From Sanguibacter antarcticus (GTDB taxonomy: Bacteria > Actinomycetota > Actinomycetes > Actinomycetales > Cellulomonadaceae), in the NCBI RefSeq assembly GCF_002564005.1, contig NZ_PDJG01000001.1, positions 1,550,001 to 1,614,000 on the forward strand: a stretch of DNA of 64,000 nucleotides. Reading direction: 5' to 3'. Below, in pieces: positions 1 to 9,072 of the stretch (the first letter of the stretch is position 1; the number at the start of each line of letters is the position of its first letter). The notes beneath the pieces were generated by a model that was not told the DNA's origin, searched no databases, and worked only from the letters and a program-made list of their open reading frames with translations. A program made the translations under genes and the position numbers.

Positions 1-184
1 CCCACACCTGGCCGGTCGTTCGAGCGAGCCCGAAGAGGATCGCTGTCTCGATCCGCGTGGTCGCGAGCACCGACGCGACGGGATCGATCGCGCACAGAGC
101 CAACGCCGCACCAAGGTCGACGTCTGTGAGCACGCGCGCCTGCGGTGGGCGTCGTGGGAGCCCGCGCTCGCCGGTCAGTGCCAT
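1..184 (-). CDS. GNAT-type acetyltransferase with DUF4081-like N-terminus (partial, C-terminus outside window)
   Basis: Only the first 61 codons lie in the window. The frame reads MALTGERGLPRRPP, then VLTDVDLGAALALCAIDP and a conserved GQVWG near the edge. This is the pattern of the DUF4081 N-terminal domain of actinobacterial GNAT N-acetyltransferases. In mycobacteria such a gene follows ispG (gcpE), as it does here 49 bases after the ispG stop on the same strand. The ATG at 184 has a GAGG about 12 bases upstream. The substrate of this family is not known to me, and the GNAT domain itself is outside the window, so the assignment rests on the N-terminal domain and synteny. Confidence 0.7.
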   Translation of the reverse strand, partial: MALTGERGLPRRPPQARVLTDVDLGAALALCAIDPVASVLATTRIETAILFGLARTTGQVW

Positions 185-233
185 GACGACATCGTGCCTC
201 AGACGCGCCGGTCCGGCCGTTCCACGGACACGC

Positions 234-1394
234 TCAGCTCACCGTGACGACTGCCGCGCCGCCTTCTCCCGGAGCGCGCTCCATGGTCTCGGCGATGCGC
301 ATCGCTTCCTCGATGAGCGTCTCGACGATGAGCGCCTCGGGGACGGTCTTGACGACCTCTCCGCGGACGAAGATCTGGCCCTTGCCGTTACCGGATGCGA
401 CACCGAGATCCGCTTCTCGAGCTTCACCGGGACCGTTGACGACGCAGCCCATCACCGCGACACGGAGCGGGACGTCGAGCCCCTCGAGCCCAGCAGTGAC
501 CTTCTCTGCCAGCGTGTACACGTCGACCTGTGCGCGCCCGCACGACGGGCAGGAGACGATCTCGAGCTTGCGGGGACGAAGGTTGAGCGCCTGGAGGATC
601 TGGATGCCGACCTTCACCTCTTCCACGGGCGGCGCGGAGAGCGAGACTCGGATCGTGTCGCCGATACCGCGCGAGAGGAGTGCTCCGAACGCGGTCGCCG
701 ACTTGATGGTGCCCTGGAATGCAGGACCGGCCTCGGTCACGCCGAGGTGCAGCGGCCAGTCGCCGCGCTCGGACAGCAGCTCGTACGCACGAACCATGAT
801 CACCGGGTCGTTGTGCTTCACCGAGATCTTGAAGTCGTGGAAGCCGTGCTCCTCGAAGAGGGACGCCTCCCACACGGCGGACTCGACGAGTGCCTCGGGT
901 GTCGCCTTGCCGTACTTCGCGAGCAGCCTGGGATCGAGGGACCCCGCGTTGACCCCGATGCGGATGGAGACGCCGGCGTCGCTGGCGGCCTTCGCGATCT
1001 CCTTGATCTGGTCGTCGAACTTGCGAATGTTCCCCGGGTTCACTCGGACCGCGGCGCACCCGGCGTCGATGGCGGCGAAGACGTACTTCGGCTGGAAGTG
1101 GATGTCCGCGATGACCGGGATCTGGGACTTCTTCGCGATCGCTGGCAGCGCCAGTGCATCGTCGGGACTCGGCACCGCGACACGTACGATGTCGCAGCCT
1201 GCCGCGGTCAGCGCCGCGATCTGTTGAAGGGTGCCGTTGATGTCGGTCGTCGGAGTGGTCGTCATCGACTGCACGCTCACGGGAGCGTCACCGCCGACAA
1301 ACACCTTCCCGACCTTGATCTTCCGCGTCTTGCGACGGGGCGCCAGCACGGGCGCAGGGGCTTCTGGCATGCCAAGACTGATAGGAACACTCAC
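234..1394 (-). CDS. ispG: 4-hydroxy-3-methylbut-2-en-1-yl diphosphate synthase (flavodoxin)
   Basis: This is the penultimate enzyme of the MEP isoprenoid pathway. It reductively opens methylerythritol cyclodiphosphate to HMBPP using a [4Fe-4S] cluster. The 386-residue protein has the typical length. The cluster ligands are visible as Cys282 and Cys285 in SCPSCGR and Cys317 in [10 protein letters not shown], followed by Glu324. The N-terminal TIM-barrel half carries [11 protein letters not shown] and IADIHF. I chose the GTG at 1394 because actinobacterial orthologues begin with a similar short tail before [14 protein letters not shown]; an ATG at 1370 would trim eight residues. It is the last isoprenoid gene of a minus-strand run with rseP and dxr, a classical actinobacterial arrangement. 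Confidence 0.97.
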   Translation of the reverse strand: MSVPISLGMPEAPAPVLAPRRKTRKIKVGKVFVGGDAPVSVQSMTTTPTTDINGTLQQIAALTAAGCDIVRVAVPSPDDALALPAIAKKSQIPVIADIHFQPKYVFAAIDAGCAAVRVNPGNIRKFDDQIKEIAKAASDAGVSIRIGVNAGSLDPRLLAKYGKATPEALVESAVWEASLFEEHGFHDFKISVKHNDPVIMVRAYELLSERGDWPLHLGVTEAGPAFQGTIKSATAFGALLSRGIGDTIRVSLSAPPVEEVKVGIQILQALNLRPRKLEIVSCPSCGRAQVDVYTLAEKVTAGLEGLDVPLRVAVMGCVVNGPGEAREADLGVASGNGKGQIFVRGEVVKTVPEALIVETLIEEAMRIAETMERAPGEGGAAVVTVS

Positions 1395-1467
1395 TAGACC
1401 AGTATCCCCCGTGCGAGAGGACCTGCACGCCGCCGACCAGATCCGGTACCAAAAACGACCACAGTCT

Positions 1468-2784
1468 TCACGTCAGGCGGATGGGTTTGACGATGTCGGC
1501 ATACACCAGCAGGACGCCCATGGCTGCGAGAACGACGAACACGCCATAGGCGAGAGGCATCATCCGTGCGGTGTCCGCAGGGAGAGAACGTTCTCGGCCA
1601 CGGACGCGGGCGACCTGGCGTCGTGCGCCCTCGTAGAGCGCTCCGAGGACGTGCCCGCCGTCGAGCGGCAGGAGCGGGATGAGGTTGAACGTGAACAAGG
1701 CGATGTTCAGTCCGGCGAGGATCATGAGCAGGTCGGCCGACATGAGCTCGACACCATAGCCGTCGACGTCAGACGACGTGATCTCCCCCGCGAACCGGCC
1801 GATGCCGACGACACCGATCACCGAGTTCTCGTCGCGCTCCTCGTCGCCGAACACAGCTTGCGCCACGTCGACGAGGCGTTGCGGAAGGGTGAGCATGACG
1901 CTCGCGGTCTGCGAGAGCCGCTCCCCGATCATCCCGGGGACGAGCGTGATGGACTGTCCCTCGAGCTCCTCTGTCGGGCCGATGCCCAGGAACCCGGCGG
2001 GTTCGGTGATCGCGTCGCCGGACGCGTCGACCGTCGGGGCACCGTCCGCGTCGTAGACAGGGCGGTCGGTGACCACCGGTGTGATCTCGGTCTCTACCCG
2101 CTGTCCGTCGCGCTCGACGACGATGCTTGTGGTCTCGCCTCCGGTCTGCGCGATCTGGTCAGCAAGCTGGTCCCAGCCGGAGACGTCGTCTCCCCCGAAC
2201 GCGACGATCGTGTCGCCCGGGAGCAGACCTGCCGCTGCTGCGGGCGCCGCGAGGTCAGCATCTGTGCACGCGGCGTCAGCCGGCGCGTCGAGCGGCAGGA
2301 CGCAGGTGGAGACCCTCTCGAGAGTGGTCGTGGGCTCGAGCTGACCGAACCCGACCACCACGGCAGTGGTGAGCACGATCGCGATGAGGAGGTTCATCAC
2401 CGGTCCGCCGAGCATGACGACGACCTTCTTCGGAGACGAGAGGTTGTAGAATGCCCGGTGCTCCTCCCCCGGGTAGATCTCGTCAGCGCTGGCGTCGCGG
2501 GCGGACTGGATCAGCTCGGCAATCCGTCCCGTCTTCTCAGCACGGCGCGGGTCGCCCGGCGGATACATACCGACGAGGCGCACATAGCCACCCAGAGGGA
2601 TCGCCTTGAGGCCGTACTCGGTCTCCCCTCGTGTGGTGGACCACAGGGTGGGACCGAAACCCACCATGTACTGGCTGACACGGACGCCGAAGCGCTTCGC
2701 CGGCACCATGTGACCGATCTCGTGGAGACCGATCGACACGAGCACGCCGACCACCATCACCAGCACGCCGACGAGGTAAGCCAT
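1468..2784 (-). CDS. rseP: RseP/Rip1-type site-2 intramembrane zinc metalloprotease (M50)
   Basis: An integral membrane protease that cleaves transmembrane substrates such as anti-sigma factors. The zinc-binding HEIGH motif is at residues 21-25 within the first membrane helix. A PDZ domain fills the middle, around [13 protein letters not shown], and the second active-site motif [13 protein letters not shown] is in the C-terminal third, followed by a last membrane helix. At about 438 residues it is typical of actinobacterial Rip1. AAGGAG stands five to six bases before the ATG at 2784, which I prefer to the GTG three bases further upstream. It sits between ispG and dxr, as in most actinobacteria; that synteny does not imply a role in isoprenoid synthesis. 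Confidence 0.95.
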   Translation of the reverse strand: MAYLVGVLVMVVGVLVSIGLHEIGHMVPAKRFGVRVSQYMVGFGPTLWSTTRGETEYGLKAIPLGGYVRLVGMYPPGDPRRAEKTGRIAELIQSARDASADEIYPGEEHRAFYNLSSPKKVVVMLGGPVMNLLIAIVLTTAVVVGFGQLEPTTTLERVSTCVLPLDAPADAACTDADLAAPAAAAGLLPGDTIVAFGGDDVSGWDQLADQIAQTGGETTSIVVERDGQRVETEITPVVTDRPVYDADGAPTVDASGDAITEPAGFLGIGPTEELEGQSITLVPGMIGERLSQTASVMLTLPQRLVDVAQAVFGDEERDENSVIGVVGIGRFAGEITSSDVDGYGVELMSADLLMILAGLNIALFTFNLIPLLPLDGGHVLGALYEGARRQVARVRGRERSLPADTARMMPLAYGVFVVLAAMGVLLVYADIVKPIRLT

Positions 2785-2821
2785 CACATCTCCTTGTGTG
2801 CTGCGCCGACGCGCCAGTCAC

Positions 2822-2842
2822 CGGGTCGTTCGTCCCGACCCG
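2822..2842 (-). terminator. Small hairpin between dxr and rseP
   Basis: A 7-base-pair inverted repeat (CGGGTCG / CGACCCG) with a 7-base loop lies about 80 bases after the dxr stop and before rseP. There is no T-run. It could be a weak terminator or a processing structure; support is the symmetry alone. Confidence 0.3.
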
Positions 2843-2917
2843 CGACGCACGGGCCGGTCATCGTTGCTGATCATGCCGCGCCCACCTGGGTGTTGGCAGG
2901 GAACGCACGCGGAGAGC

Positions 2918-4111
2918 CTACCGGCGAGCGAGGATCTCCCGCGCTCGGGCGCGCGCCCAGCCCTCAGCAGTTAAGACCGCGTCGAGGGTGAGATCGTCAG
3001 CGTGCTCCACGTGCGCCTCCAGAACCTTCTCGACCGTGTCGACGATGTCGAGGAACCCGATCCTCCCCTCGAGGAACGCGGCGACGCACTCTTCGTTGGC
3101 CGCGTTGTACACGGCAGGGTGCGTCCCGGAGAGGTCCGCCACGTGCCGTGCCAGACGGACGGCGCCAAAGACCGTCTCGTCGAGCGGCTCGAACGTCCAC
3201 GCCGTCGGGTCCGTCCACGAGCACGGGCTCGCGACCTCGTCGAGACGCTCCGGCCAGCTGAGACCGAGCGCGATTGGCAGCCGCATGTCCGGCGGAGACG
3301 CCTGGGCGATCGTCGAGCCGTCGATGAACTCCACCATCGAGTGCACGACCGACTGCGGGTGCACGACGACCGTGATGTCCGCGACCGGGACGTCGAAGAG
3401 CAGGTGCGCCTCGATGAGCTCGAGCCCCTTGTTCATGAGCGTTGCCGAGTTGATGGTCACGACGGGGCCCATCGTCCACGTGGGGTGGGCGAGAGCCTCC
3501 GAGGGTGTGACGGGCTTGAGCGCGTCCCGAGCACGCCCACGGAACGGACCACCCGACGCGGTGAGGATGAGCCTGCGCACCTCTCGGGGCTCCCCGGAGC
3601 GAAGGCACTGCGCGATCGCCGAGTGCTCGGAGTCCACCGGGACGATCTGGTCCGCACGCACCTGTGCGGCACCGACCAGCGCCCCACCGACGACGAGCGA
3701 CTCCTTGTTCGCCAGCGCGAGAGTCGAACCGGCACGCAGCGCGGCGAGCGTCGGGGCGAGCCCGACCGACCCTGTGATGCCGTTGAGCACGACGTCGGCC
3801 CCCGAGCCAGCAACCACGGTGGCGGCGTCCGAGCCAGCGACGACCTCGACGGAGCCCGCAGCGCGGCCTGCCTGTCGCAGGCGCGCGTCGATCGCGTCGC
3901 GCACCGGACCGTGCCGGGTCTCGTCTGCGACCGCGACCGTGCGCACGCTCAGAGCGACGGCCTGCTCGGCGAGGAGGTCGACGTCCCGGCCTCCGGCGCT
4001 GATCGCCTCGACCTGGAAGCGGGTCGGGTGCCGGGTGATGACGTCGACAGCCTGTGTCCCGATCGAGCCGGTCGAACCGAGGATCGAGACGGTGCGAGGG
4101 CTACTCGACAC
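2918..4111 (-). CDS. dxr: 1-deoxy-D-xylulose 5-phosphate reductoisomerase
   Basis: Converts DXP to methylerythritol 4-phosphate with NADPH, the committed step of the MEP pathway. The NADPH-binding signature SILGSTGSIGTQAV is at the very N-terminus. NKESLVVGG, the metal-binding VDSEHSAI and the substrate loop TASGGPFRG follow in the expected order. The frame is open far upstream, but homology begins only at the GTG at 4111 (product MSSSPRTVSILG), giving 397 residues, the usual family length. That start overlaps the 3' end of the preceding DivIVA-repeat gene by 11 bases, indicating translational coupling. Confidence 0.96.
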   Translation of the reverse strand: MSSSPRTVSILGSTGSIGTQAVDVITRHPTRFQVEAISAGGRDVDLLAEQAVALSVRTVAVADETRHGPVRDAIDARLRQAGRAAGSVEVVAGSDAATVVAGSGADVVLNGITGSVGLAPTLAALRAGSTLALANKESLVVGGALVGAAQVRADQIVPVDSEHSAIAQCLRSGEPREVRRLILTASGGPFRGRARDALKPVTPSEALAHPTWTMGPVVTINSATLMNKGLELIEAHLLFDVPVADITVVVHPQSVVHSMVEFIDGSTIAQASPPDMRLPIALGLSWPERLDEVASPCSWTDPTAWTFEPLDETVFGAVRLARHVADLSGTHPAVYNAANEECVAAFLEGRIGFLDIVDTVEKVLEAHVEHADDLTLDAVLTAEGWARARAREILARR

Positions 4112-4652
4112 CGAGCAGCACCTCGACGGCTCGTGCGAGGAACGCGTCCACCGGTGCCTCGGCATACCCGTCGCGCCCCTTACGCGACCGGAAGACTGCA
4201 CCGCGCACCTCGACCGCAGTGAGGGTCTCGGTGTGGTCGAAGTACGCCACGAGACGCTCGCAGAGGTCGTCGACGTCGTCCTTGTCGTATCCGGGCCTGC
4301 CCCGAGCAGCGCTCTCGAAGCGCTCGCCGTCAGGACGTCCCAGACGCGCGTACAACGAGCGGGCACGGTCTGCGAGTTCGGCCATCCAGGCGCTCTGCCC
4401 CTGCGCGAGGATCACCTCGTGACGTTGTCGCGCGACGAAGGCGCTCTCGAGCCGGTCCAACGCCGCATCGACCTCGCTCGTCGTATAGCCGCCACGGGTC
4501 AGCTCGAACGTGCACGTCTGGATGTCGGTGCTCGTGAGCGGATCTGTGGCCACTCCCTCGTACACCTCGCGTGCATGGTCGAAGAAGTCGTCGACCTCAT
4601 CCTTTTCGTACCCGAGCGTGAACCTCGAAACTGACGAGAACACCTTCGTCAT
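4101..4652 (-). CDS. DivIVA-domain repeat protein
   Basis: A 183-residue soluble protein made of four related segments of about 45 residues, each with a G-Y-x4-V-D core: LGYEKDEVDDFF, GGYTTSEVDAAL, PGYDKDDVDDLC and DGYAEAPVDAFL. This matches the DivIVA N-terminal membrane-curvature motif and the actinobacterial family described as DivIVA domain repeat proteins. It has no long coiled coil, so it is not a conventional Wag31/DivIVA scaffold. The ATG at 4652 shares a base with the rlmN stop (TGATG). A role at cell poles or septa is an inference from the motif only. Confidence 0.85.
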   Translation of the reverse strand: MTKVFSSVSRFTLGYEKDEVDDFFDHAREVYEGVATDPLTSTDIQTCTFELTRGGYTTSEVDAALDRLESAFVARQRHEVILAQGQSAWMAELADRARSLYARLGRPDGERFESAARGRPGYDKDDVDDLCERLVAYFDHTETLTAVEVRGAVFRSRKGRDGYAEAPVDAFLARAVEVLLGVE

Positions 4653-5773
4653 CACTCTTCCTCTGCAGCCAGCTGCCCGCACGCGCCATCGATGTCGCTA
4701 CCGCGTGTGTCCCGGATCGTGGTCGGGATCCCGTGCGCACGCAATCGTGCCACGAACTCCGCCTCGACGGCAGGGTCGCTCGCAGTCCAGATCGATCCAG
4801 GCGTGGGATTGAGCGGGATCGGGTTGACGTGAACCCAGCCCTTGCCACGAGCGTTGAGCTTCTCGCCGAGCATGTCGGCACGCCATCCCTGGTCGTTCAT
4901 GTCCCGGATGAGGGCGTACTCGATGCTCACGCGTCGTCCGGTGACCACGAAATAGTTGCGTGCTGCGTCGAGGACCTCGTCGACCGACCAGCGGGTGTTG
5001 ACCGGGACGAGCGTGCTGCGCAGCTCGTCGTCCGGCGCGTGCAGCGAGAGGGCGAGGGTGACGGGGATGCCCTCCTTCGAGAGCTTGTTCATCGCCGGCA
5101 CGAGGCCCACGGTCGAGACAGTGATGTTCCGCGCGGACATCCCGAGGCCGTCCGGGGTCGGGGCGACGCACTGGCGCACGGTCCCCATCACAGCCTTGTA
5201 GTTGGCCAGCGGCTCCCCCATGCCCATGAACACGAGGTTGTTGAGCCGTGTAGCACCCCCGGGGATCTCACCGTCAGCCAACGACCGGGCTGCAGAACGC
5301 ACCTGCTCGACGATCTCTGCCGTCGAGAGGTTGCGTGTCAGTCCGAGCTGACCCGTCGCGCAGAACGGGCACGCCATGCCGCACCCGGCCTGGCTCGACA
5401 CGCAGAGGGTCGTCCGGTTGGTGTATCGCATGAGCACCGACTCGACCTTGACCTGGTCGAACAGGTGCCAGAGGGTCTTCACTGTCGTCCCACCGTCGGC
5501 CTCCATCGACCGAGACTGCGTGAGCAGCGCTGGAAAGAGCTCGGCGACAAGACGCTCTCGCGTGGCCTTCGGGAGGTCGGTCATCAGATCAGCATCACGG
5601 GTGAGGTGAGTGAAGTAGTGCGTCGCGAGCTGTTTTGCCCGGAACGGCTTCTCGCCGAGCTCAGTGACAGCCAGGACGCGTTCCTCAGGAGTCATGTCCG
5701 CAAAGTGGCGCGGCGGCTTGCCGCGGCGCGGGGCCGTCATGGTCAAGGTGAGCGGCGTGGGTTGTGCAGCCAT
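4652..5773 (-). CDS. rlmN: 23S rRNA (A2503-C2) / tRNA (A37-C2) methyltransferase, radical SAM
   Basis: Uses a radical SAM mechanism with a methyl-cysteine intermediate to methylate A2503 of 23S rRNA and A37 of some tRNAs. The radical SAM cluster motif Cx3Cx2C is at Cys131, Cys135 and Cys138 ([14 protein letters not shown]). The resolving/methyl-carrying cysteine is near the C-terminus in IDGACGQL (about Cys365), and MGEPLANY is the GGEP-like SAM motif. At 373 residues it is full length. It has RlmN rather than Cfr character, judged by its location among translation genes and intact family motifs. The ATG at 5773 follows a short gap after cdsA. Confidence 0.95.
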   Translation of the reverse strand: MAAQPTPLTLTMTAPRRGKPPRHFADMTPEERVLAVTELGEKPFRAKQLATHYFTHLTRDADLMTDLPKATRERLVAELFPALLTQSRSMEADGGTTVKTLWHLFDQVKVESVLMRYTNRTTLCVSSQAGCGMACPFCATGQLGLTRNLSTAEIVEQVRSAARSLADGEIPGGATRLNNLVFMGMGEPLANYKAVMGTVRQCVAPTPDGLGMSARNITVSTVGLVPAMNKLSKEGIPVTLALSLHAPDDELRSTLVPVNTRWSVDEVLDAARNYFVVTGRRVSIEYALIRDMNDQGWRADMLGEKLNARGKGWVHVNPIPLNPTPGSIWTASDPAVEAEFVARLRAHGIPTTIRDTRGSDIDGACGQLAAEEE

Positions 5774-5807
5774 GGTGAGATCCAGTCGTTGCGGGGGTGG
5801 TGCAGCG

Positions 5808-6662
5808 TCAGGCAGGAAGGTCAGGCGCCACGGAGAGCAAGAGGTAGACGAACGGCGCGGTCAGCAAGAGCGAGTCGAGACGGTCCAAGACGCCCCCGTG
5901 ACCGGGCAACAACGAACCCATGTCCTTCAATTCTAGGTCGCGCTTGATGAGCGACTCCGAGAGGTCACCGAGGGTCGCTGTGAGCGGTGTGAAGAACCCG
6001 AGCATGAGACCGACGACAGGGTTGATCTGGAGAACGAGGACAGCACCCACCAGCCCGATCGCGAGGCAGAGGATGAACGACCCGACGAGCCCCTCCCAGC
6101 TCTTCTTCGGACTCACCGACGGGGCCAAGGGGTGCCGGCCGAAGAGGACGCCCGCAAAGTAGCCGCCGACGTCGTTCGCGACGGCGAGCAAGATGAAGAT
6201 GAGCACCTGCTCGCGCCCGTTGTCAGCTGCGAGCATGAGCATGACGAACCCACCCATGAGCGGCAGGTACGACGCAGCGAAGACGCCCGCCGAGGCGTCC
6301 TTGACCGCAGCGATGCCTCCGCCGTCGACGACACGCCACACCACGACCCCAGCGACGGTCAGGATGAACGAGACCATGAGGGCCTCGGGTCCGGCCGTAT
6401 AGGTCGACACGAGCATCCCGGTCGTCCCCACCCAGAGCGGGAGCAACGGGATGTGCACACCCCGTCTGCCCAGGGCCCGAGAGAGCTCCCAGAGCGCGGC
6501 GCTGATCGCGACGACCGCGAAGACGATGAAGTACTCCTTGCGGAAGTACAACGACGCACCGACGATCGCGAGGAGCCCGACACCGACGAGGATCGCCATC
6601 GGCAGGTTGCGACCGGTACGAAGGGTCTGCGGTACCTGTTCAGAGTGTCCGGAGTCCGCCAT
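5808..6662 (-). CDS. cdsA: Phosphatidate cytidylyltransferase (CDP-diglyceride synthase)
   Basis: Makes CDP-diacylglycerol from phosphatidic acid and CTP at the inner membrane. The 284-residue sequence has about eight hydrophobic segments. Near the C-terminus it has the CdsA signature with [20 protein letters not shown] followed by DRLDSLL. The N-terminus is a hydrophilic tail of about 20 residues. Its ATG at 6662 overlaps the frr stop (TGATG), placing it in the frr transcription unit, the order seen in Streptomyces and Mycobacterium. Confidence 0.94.
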   Translation of the reverse strand: MADSGHSEQVPQTLRTGRNLPMAILVGVGLLAIVGASLYFRKEYFIVFAVVAISAALWELSRALGRRGVHIPLLPLWVGTTGMLVSTYTAGPEALMVSFILTVAGVVVWRVVDGGGIAAVKDASAGVFAASYLPLMGGFVMLMLAADNGREQVLIFILLAVANDVGGYFAGVLFGRHPLAPSVSPKKSWEGLVGSFILCLAIGLVGAVLVLQINPVVGLMLGFFTPLTATLGDLSESLIKRDLELKDMGSLLPGHGGVLDRLDSLLLTAPFVYLLLSVAPDLPA

Positions 6663-7219
6663 CAGACTTCGAGGAGCTCGGCTTCCTTGTTCGCGAGGAG
6701 CGCGTCGATGGCCTCGACATGACGCTTCGTGATCGCCTCGAGCTCCTTCTCGGCGCGAGTGCCCTCGTCTTCGCCAGCCTCGCCGTCCTTCACGAGCCTG
6801 TCGAGCGTCTCCTTGGCCTTGCGGCGCACGCTGCGTACCGAGACGCGCGAGTCCTCCGCCTTGGTCTTGGCCAGCTTGACGTACTCCTTGCGACGCTCCT
6901 CTGTGAGGACCGGGAGGACGATACGGATGACGTTGCCGTCGTTGCTCGGGTTGACTCCGAGGTCCGAGTCCCGCAGGGCACGCTCCATGGCCGGCAACGA
7001 CGTCTTGTCGAACGGCGTGAGCAGGATCGTGCGGGCTTCCGGGGTGTTGAACGACGCAAGCTGCTGCAACGGGGTCGGGGTGCCGTAGTACTCGACGACG
7101 ATCCGCGAGAACATCGAGGCGTTCGCTCGACCGGTACGGATGGTCGCGAAGTCCTCCTTGGCGACCTGGATCGCCTTGTCCATCTTGTCTTCTGCCTCGA
7201 GCAGCGTCTCGTCGATCAC
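6662..7219 (-). CDS. frr: Ribosome recycling factor
   Basis: Splits post-termination ribosomes together with EF-G. The 185-residue protein has the canonical three-helix-bundle sequence, with [22 protein letters not shown] and the C-terminal [15 protein letters not shown] region. I start at the GTG at 7219 (product [13 protein letters not shown]). AAGGAG lies five bases upstream, and 185 residues is the family length; the frame is open for 14 further codons without a better signal. It lies downstream of pyrH and couples to cdsA. Confidence 0.97.
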   Translation of the reverse strand: MIDETLLEAEDKMDKAIQVAKEDFATIRTGRANASMFSRIVVEYYGTPTPLQQLASFNTPEARTILLTPFDKTSLPAMERALRDSDLGVNPSNDGNVIRIVLPVLTEERRKEYVKLAKTKAEDSRVSVRSVRRKAKETLDRLVKDGEAGEDEGTRAEKELEAITKRHVEAIDALLANKEAELLEV

Positions 7220-7277
7220 CGGTACTCCTTCATCGTGATGGGACAGCCACGCGAACCGCATGGCACGGTCGTTCCTC

Positions 7278-7299
7278 AGCCGGCGGCATGCCGCCGGCT
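7278..7299 (-). terminator. Perfect 22-base palindrome just after pyrH
   Basis: A perfectly self-complementary 22-base sequence, centred on AT with arms AGCCGGCGGC and GCCGCCGGCT, begins one base after the pyrH stop. It could fold as a hairpin in the pyrH-frr transcript, or be a palindromic protein-binding site. No T-run follows, so if it terminates transcription it is probably leaky, which would let frr be expressed at a reduced level. Confidence 0.4.
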
Positions 7300-7300
7300 G

Positions 7301-8062
7301 TCATCGTGCAGTGACCAGCGTGCCGATCTTCTCACCCAGGAGAGCACGGGTGACGTTCCCCTCCTCGTCCATGCCGAACACGCGCATCCGCACGTCGTTG
7401 TCGCGGCACAGGCTCAGGGCCGTCGCGTCCATGACCGCAAGGTCCTTGACGAGCGCGTCGGTGTACGTCACGTGCTCGAGCTTGGTCGCGGACGAGTCCT
7501 TGCGCGGATCGGCTGTGTAGACACCGTCGACGCCGTTCTTGCCCATGAGGACCTCGTGGCAGTGCGTCTCGAGCGCACGCTGGGCAGCGACAGTATCAGT
7601 GGAGAAGTACGGCATACCTGCTCCGGCGCCGAAGATGACCACACGGCCCTTCTCGAGGTGCCGGATCGCGCGGAGCGGGATGTACGGCTCCGCGACCTGT
7701 CCCATGGCGATAGCTGTCTGCACGCGCGTGCTCACCCCCGCCTGCTCGAGGAAGTCCTGGAGCGCGAGGCAGTTCATGACCGTCCCGAGCATCCCCATGT
7801 AATCGGCCCGAGCCCGGTCGAGCCCCTGCTGGGAGAGCTCAGCGCCGCGGAAGAAGTTCCCTCCTCCGACGACGATCGCGACCTGGACACCCGCAGCCAC
7901 CGCCTCGGCGATCTCTGCCGCAACCCGGCGGACGACCACCGACGCGAGCCCGATCTGGCCGCCCCCGAACGCCTCTCCGGACAGCTTGAGCAGGACACGC
8001 CTGGCTCCCGGTTCGACATCTGCCTTCTCGTGCTTGCTGTGGTCTGTCAAGGTTCGAGCCAC
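7301..8062 (-). CDS. pyrH: UMP kinase
   Basis: Phosphorylates UMP to UDP as a hexameric amino-acid-kinase-fold enzyme. [14 protein letters not shown] is the phosphate-binding N-terminal motif, and [25 protein letters not shown] and the ATP-site [14 protein letters not shown] are in family order. The GTG at 8062 gives 253 residues. AGGA is placed six bases before it, whereas the alternative ATG at 8077 (five codons upstream) has no visible ribosome-binding site. It follows tsf after a terminator-like hairpin and precedes frr. Confidence 0.96.
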   Translation of the reverse strand: MARTLTDHSKHEKADVEPGARRVLLKLSGEAFGGGQIGLASVVVRRVAAEIAEAVAAGVQVAIVVGGGNFFRGAELSQQGLDRARADYMGMLGTVMNCLALQDFLEQAGVSTRVQTAIAMGQVAEPYIPLRAIRHLEKGRVVIFGAGAGMPYFSTDTVAAQRALETHCHEVLMGKNGVDGVYTADPRKDSSATKLEHVTYTDALVKDLAVMDATALSLCRDNDVRMRVFGMDEEGNVTRALLGEKIGTLVTAR

Positions 8063-8102
8063 CTGTCTTCCTGCCATCGACCGATCAGTCTGTGTGTACG
8101 GA

Positions 8103-8131
8103 AGCCCGGCCCGCGAAAAGCGGACCGGGCT
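8103..8131 (-). terminator. Hairpin terminator after rpsB-tsf
   Basis: A 12-base-pair stem (AGCCCGGTCCGC / GCGGGCCGGGCT with one G-T pair) and a TTTT-containing loop lies 17 bases after the tsf stop, before pyrH. It has no long T-tract, as is common in actinobacteria. Confidence 0.6.
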
Positions 8132-8147
8132 GCCGATGGAGCTGGAT

Positions 8148-8987
8148 TCAGGAACCCACGCGGAAGCGCACGAACTCCGTGACGGAGCCCTTCGCCTCGG
8201 CAAGGACCTGCGTGACAGTCTTCTTCGGGTCCTTCGCGAGAGGCTGGTCGAGGAGGACCACGTCCTTGAAGAACCCACCGAGGCGACCCTCGATGATCTT
8301 CGGCATCGCAGCCTCGGGCTTGCCCTCGTTGCGCGAGGTCTCCTCGGCGATACGGCGCTCGCTGGCGACCGTCTCGGCGGGGACGTCCTCGCGTGACAGG
8401 AACGTCGGAGACATCGCAGCGATGTGCTGGGCGATGTCCTTGCCGACGACGGAGCCGGCCTCGTCGCTGCCGACGAGAACGCCGATCGACGGTGGCAGGT
8501 CCTTGCTCGTGCGGTGCAGGTAGCTCGTGACCTTCGGAGCGGTGACGCTCGCGACACGGCGCAGGACGATCTTCTCGCCGAGCGTCGCAGCGGTCGTCGA
8601 GACGAGCTCCGCGAGGGTCTGACCGTCGACCTGGGCGGCCAGTGCCGCGTCGACCTCGGTCGCGCCGCTGGCGACGACCGCGTCGAGGACGCGCGCTGCC
8701 AGGGCGACGAAGCTGTCGCTCTTGGCGACGAAGTCCGTCTCAGAGTTGATCTCGATCATCGTGCCGACCTCGCCGGCGTCGGTCGAGTTGACGACGAGGG
8801 CGACGAGGCCCTCCGAGGTCGTGTTGCCCTCACGCTTGCTGACGCCCTTGAGGCCCTTGATCCGGATGATCTCGAGCGCCTTCTCAGCGTTCCCGTCAGC
8901 CTCGTCGAGCGCTTTCTTGACGTCGAGCATGCCAGCGCCCGTGCGCTCGCGCAGCGCCTTGATGTCTGCGGCGGTGTAGTTCGCCAT
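8148..8987 (-). CDS. tsf: Elongation factor Ts
   Basis: Nucleotide exchange factor for EF-Tu. The 279-residue protein begins [20 protein letters not shown], the standard EF-Ts N-terminal UBA-like module. The core has [12 protein letters not shown], the TDFVA motif that contacts EF-Tu. The C-terminal dimerisation part ends [11 protein letters not shown]. It lies downstream of rpsB on the same strand, with a strong stem-loop in the gap, the usual S2/EF-Ts arrangement. Confidence 0.97.
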   Translation of the reverse strand: MANYTAADIKALRERTGAGMLDVKKALDEADGNAEKALEIIRIKGLKGVSKREGNTTSEGLVALVVNSTDAGEVGTMIEINSETDFVAKSDSFVALAARVLDAVVASGATEVDAALAAQVDGQTLAELVSTTAATLGEKIVLRRVASVTAPKVTSYLHRTSKDLPPSIGVLVGSDEAGSVVGKDIAQHIAAMSPTFLSREDVPAETVASERRIAEETSRNEGKPEAAMPKIIEGRLGGFFKDVVLLDQPLAKDPKKTVTQVLAEAKGSVTEFVRFRVGS

Positions 8988-9028
8988 ATCTGTGTGTCCT
9001 TAGAGTGAAGAAGCGGTTTCGCGGAGCT

Positions 9029-9060
9029 GGGTGGCCGCCGGACGAGTCCGGCGGCCACCC
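9029..9060 (-). terminator. Strong stem-loop between rpsB and tsf
   Basis: A 14-base-pair perfect GC-rich stem (GGGTGGCCGCCGGA with its complement) and a four-base loop lies 12 bases after the rpsB stop. Because tsf has no other visible promoter, this is more likely a partial terminator or mRNA-stability element that sets the S2 to EF-Ts ratio than a complete stop. Confidence 0.55.
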
Positions 9061-9072
9061 GGGATGCTCTGC

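Noticed and set aside
4112..4366. Longer N-terminal extension of dxr
   Set aside because: It overlaps the DivIVA-repeat gene in another frame and has no homology; the Rossmann motif begins at the GTG at 4111.
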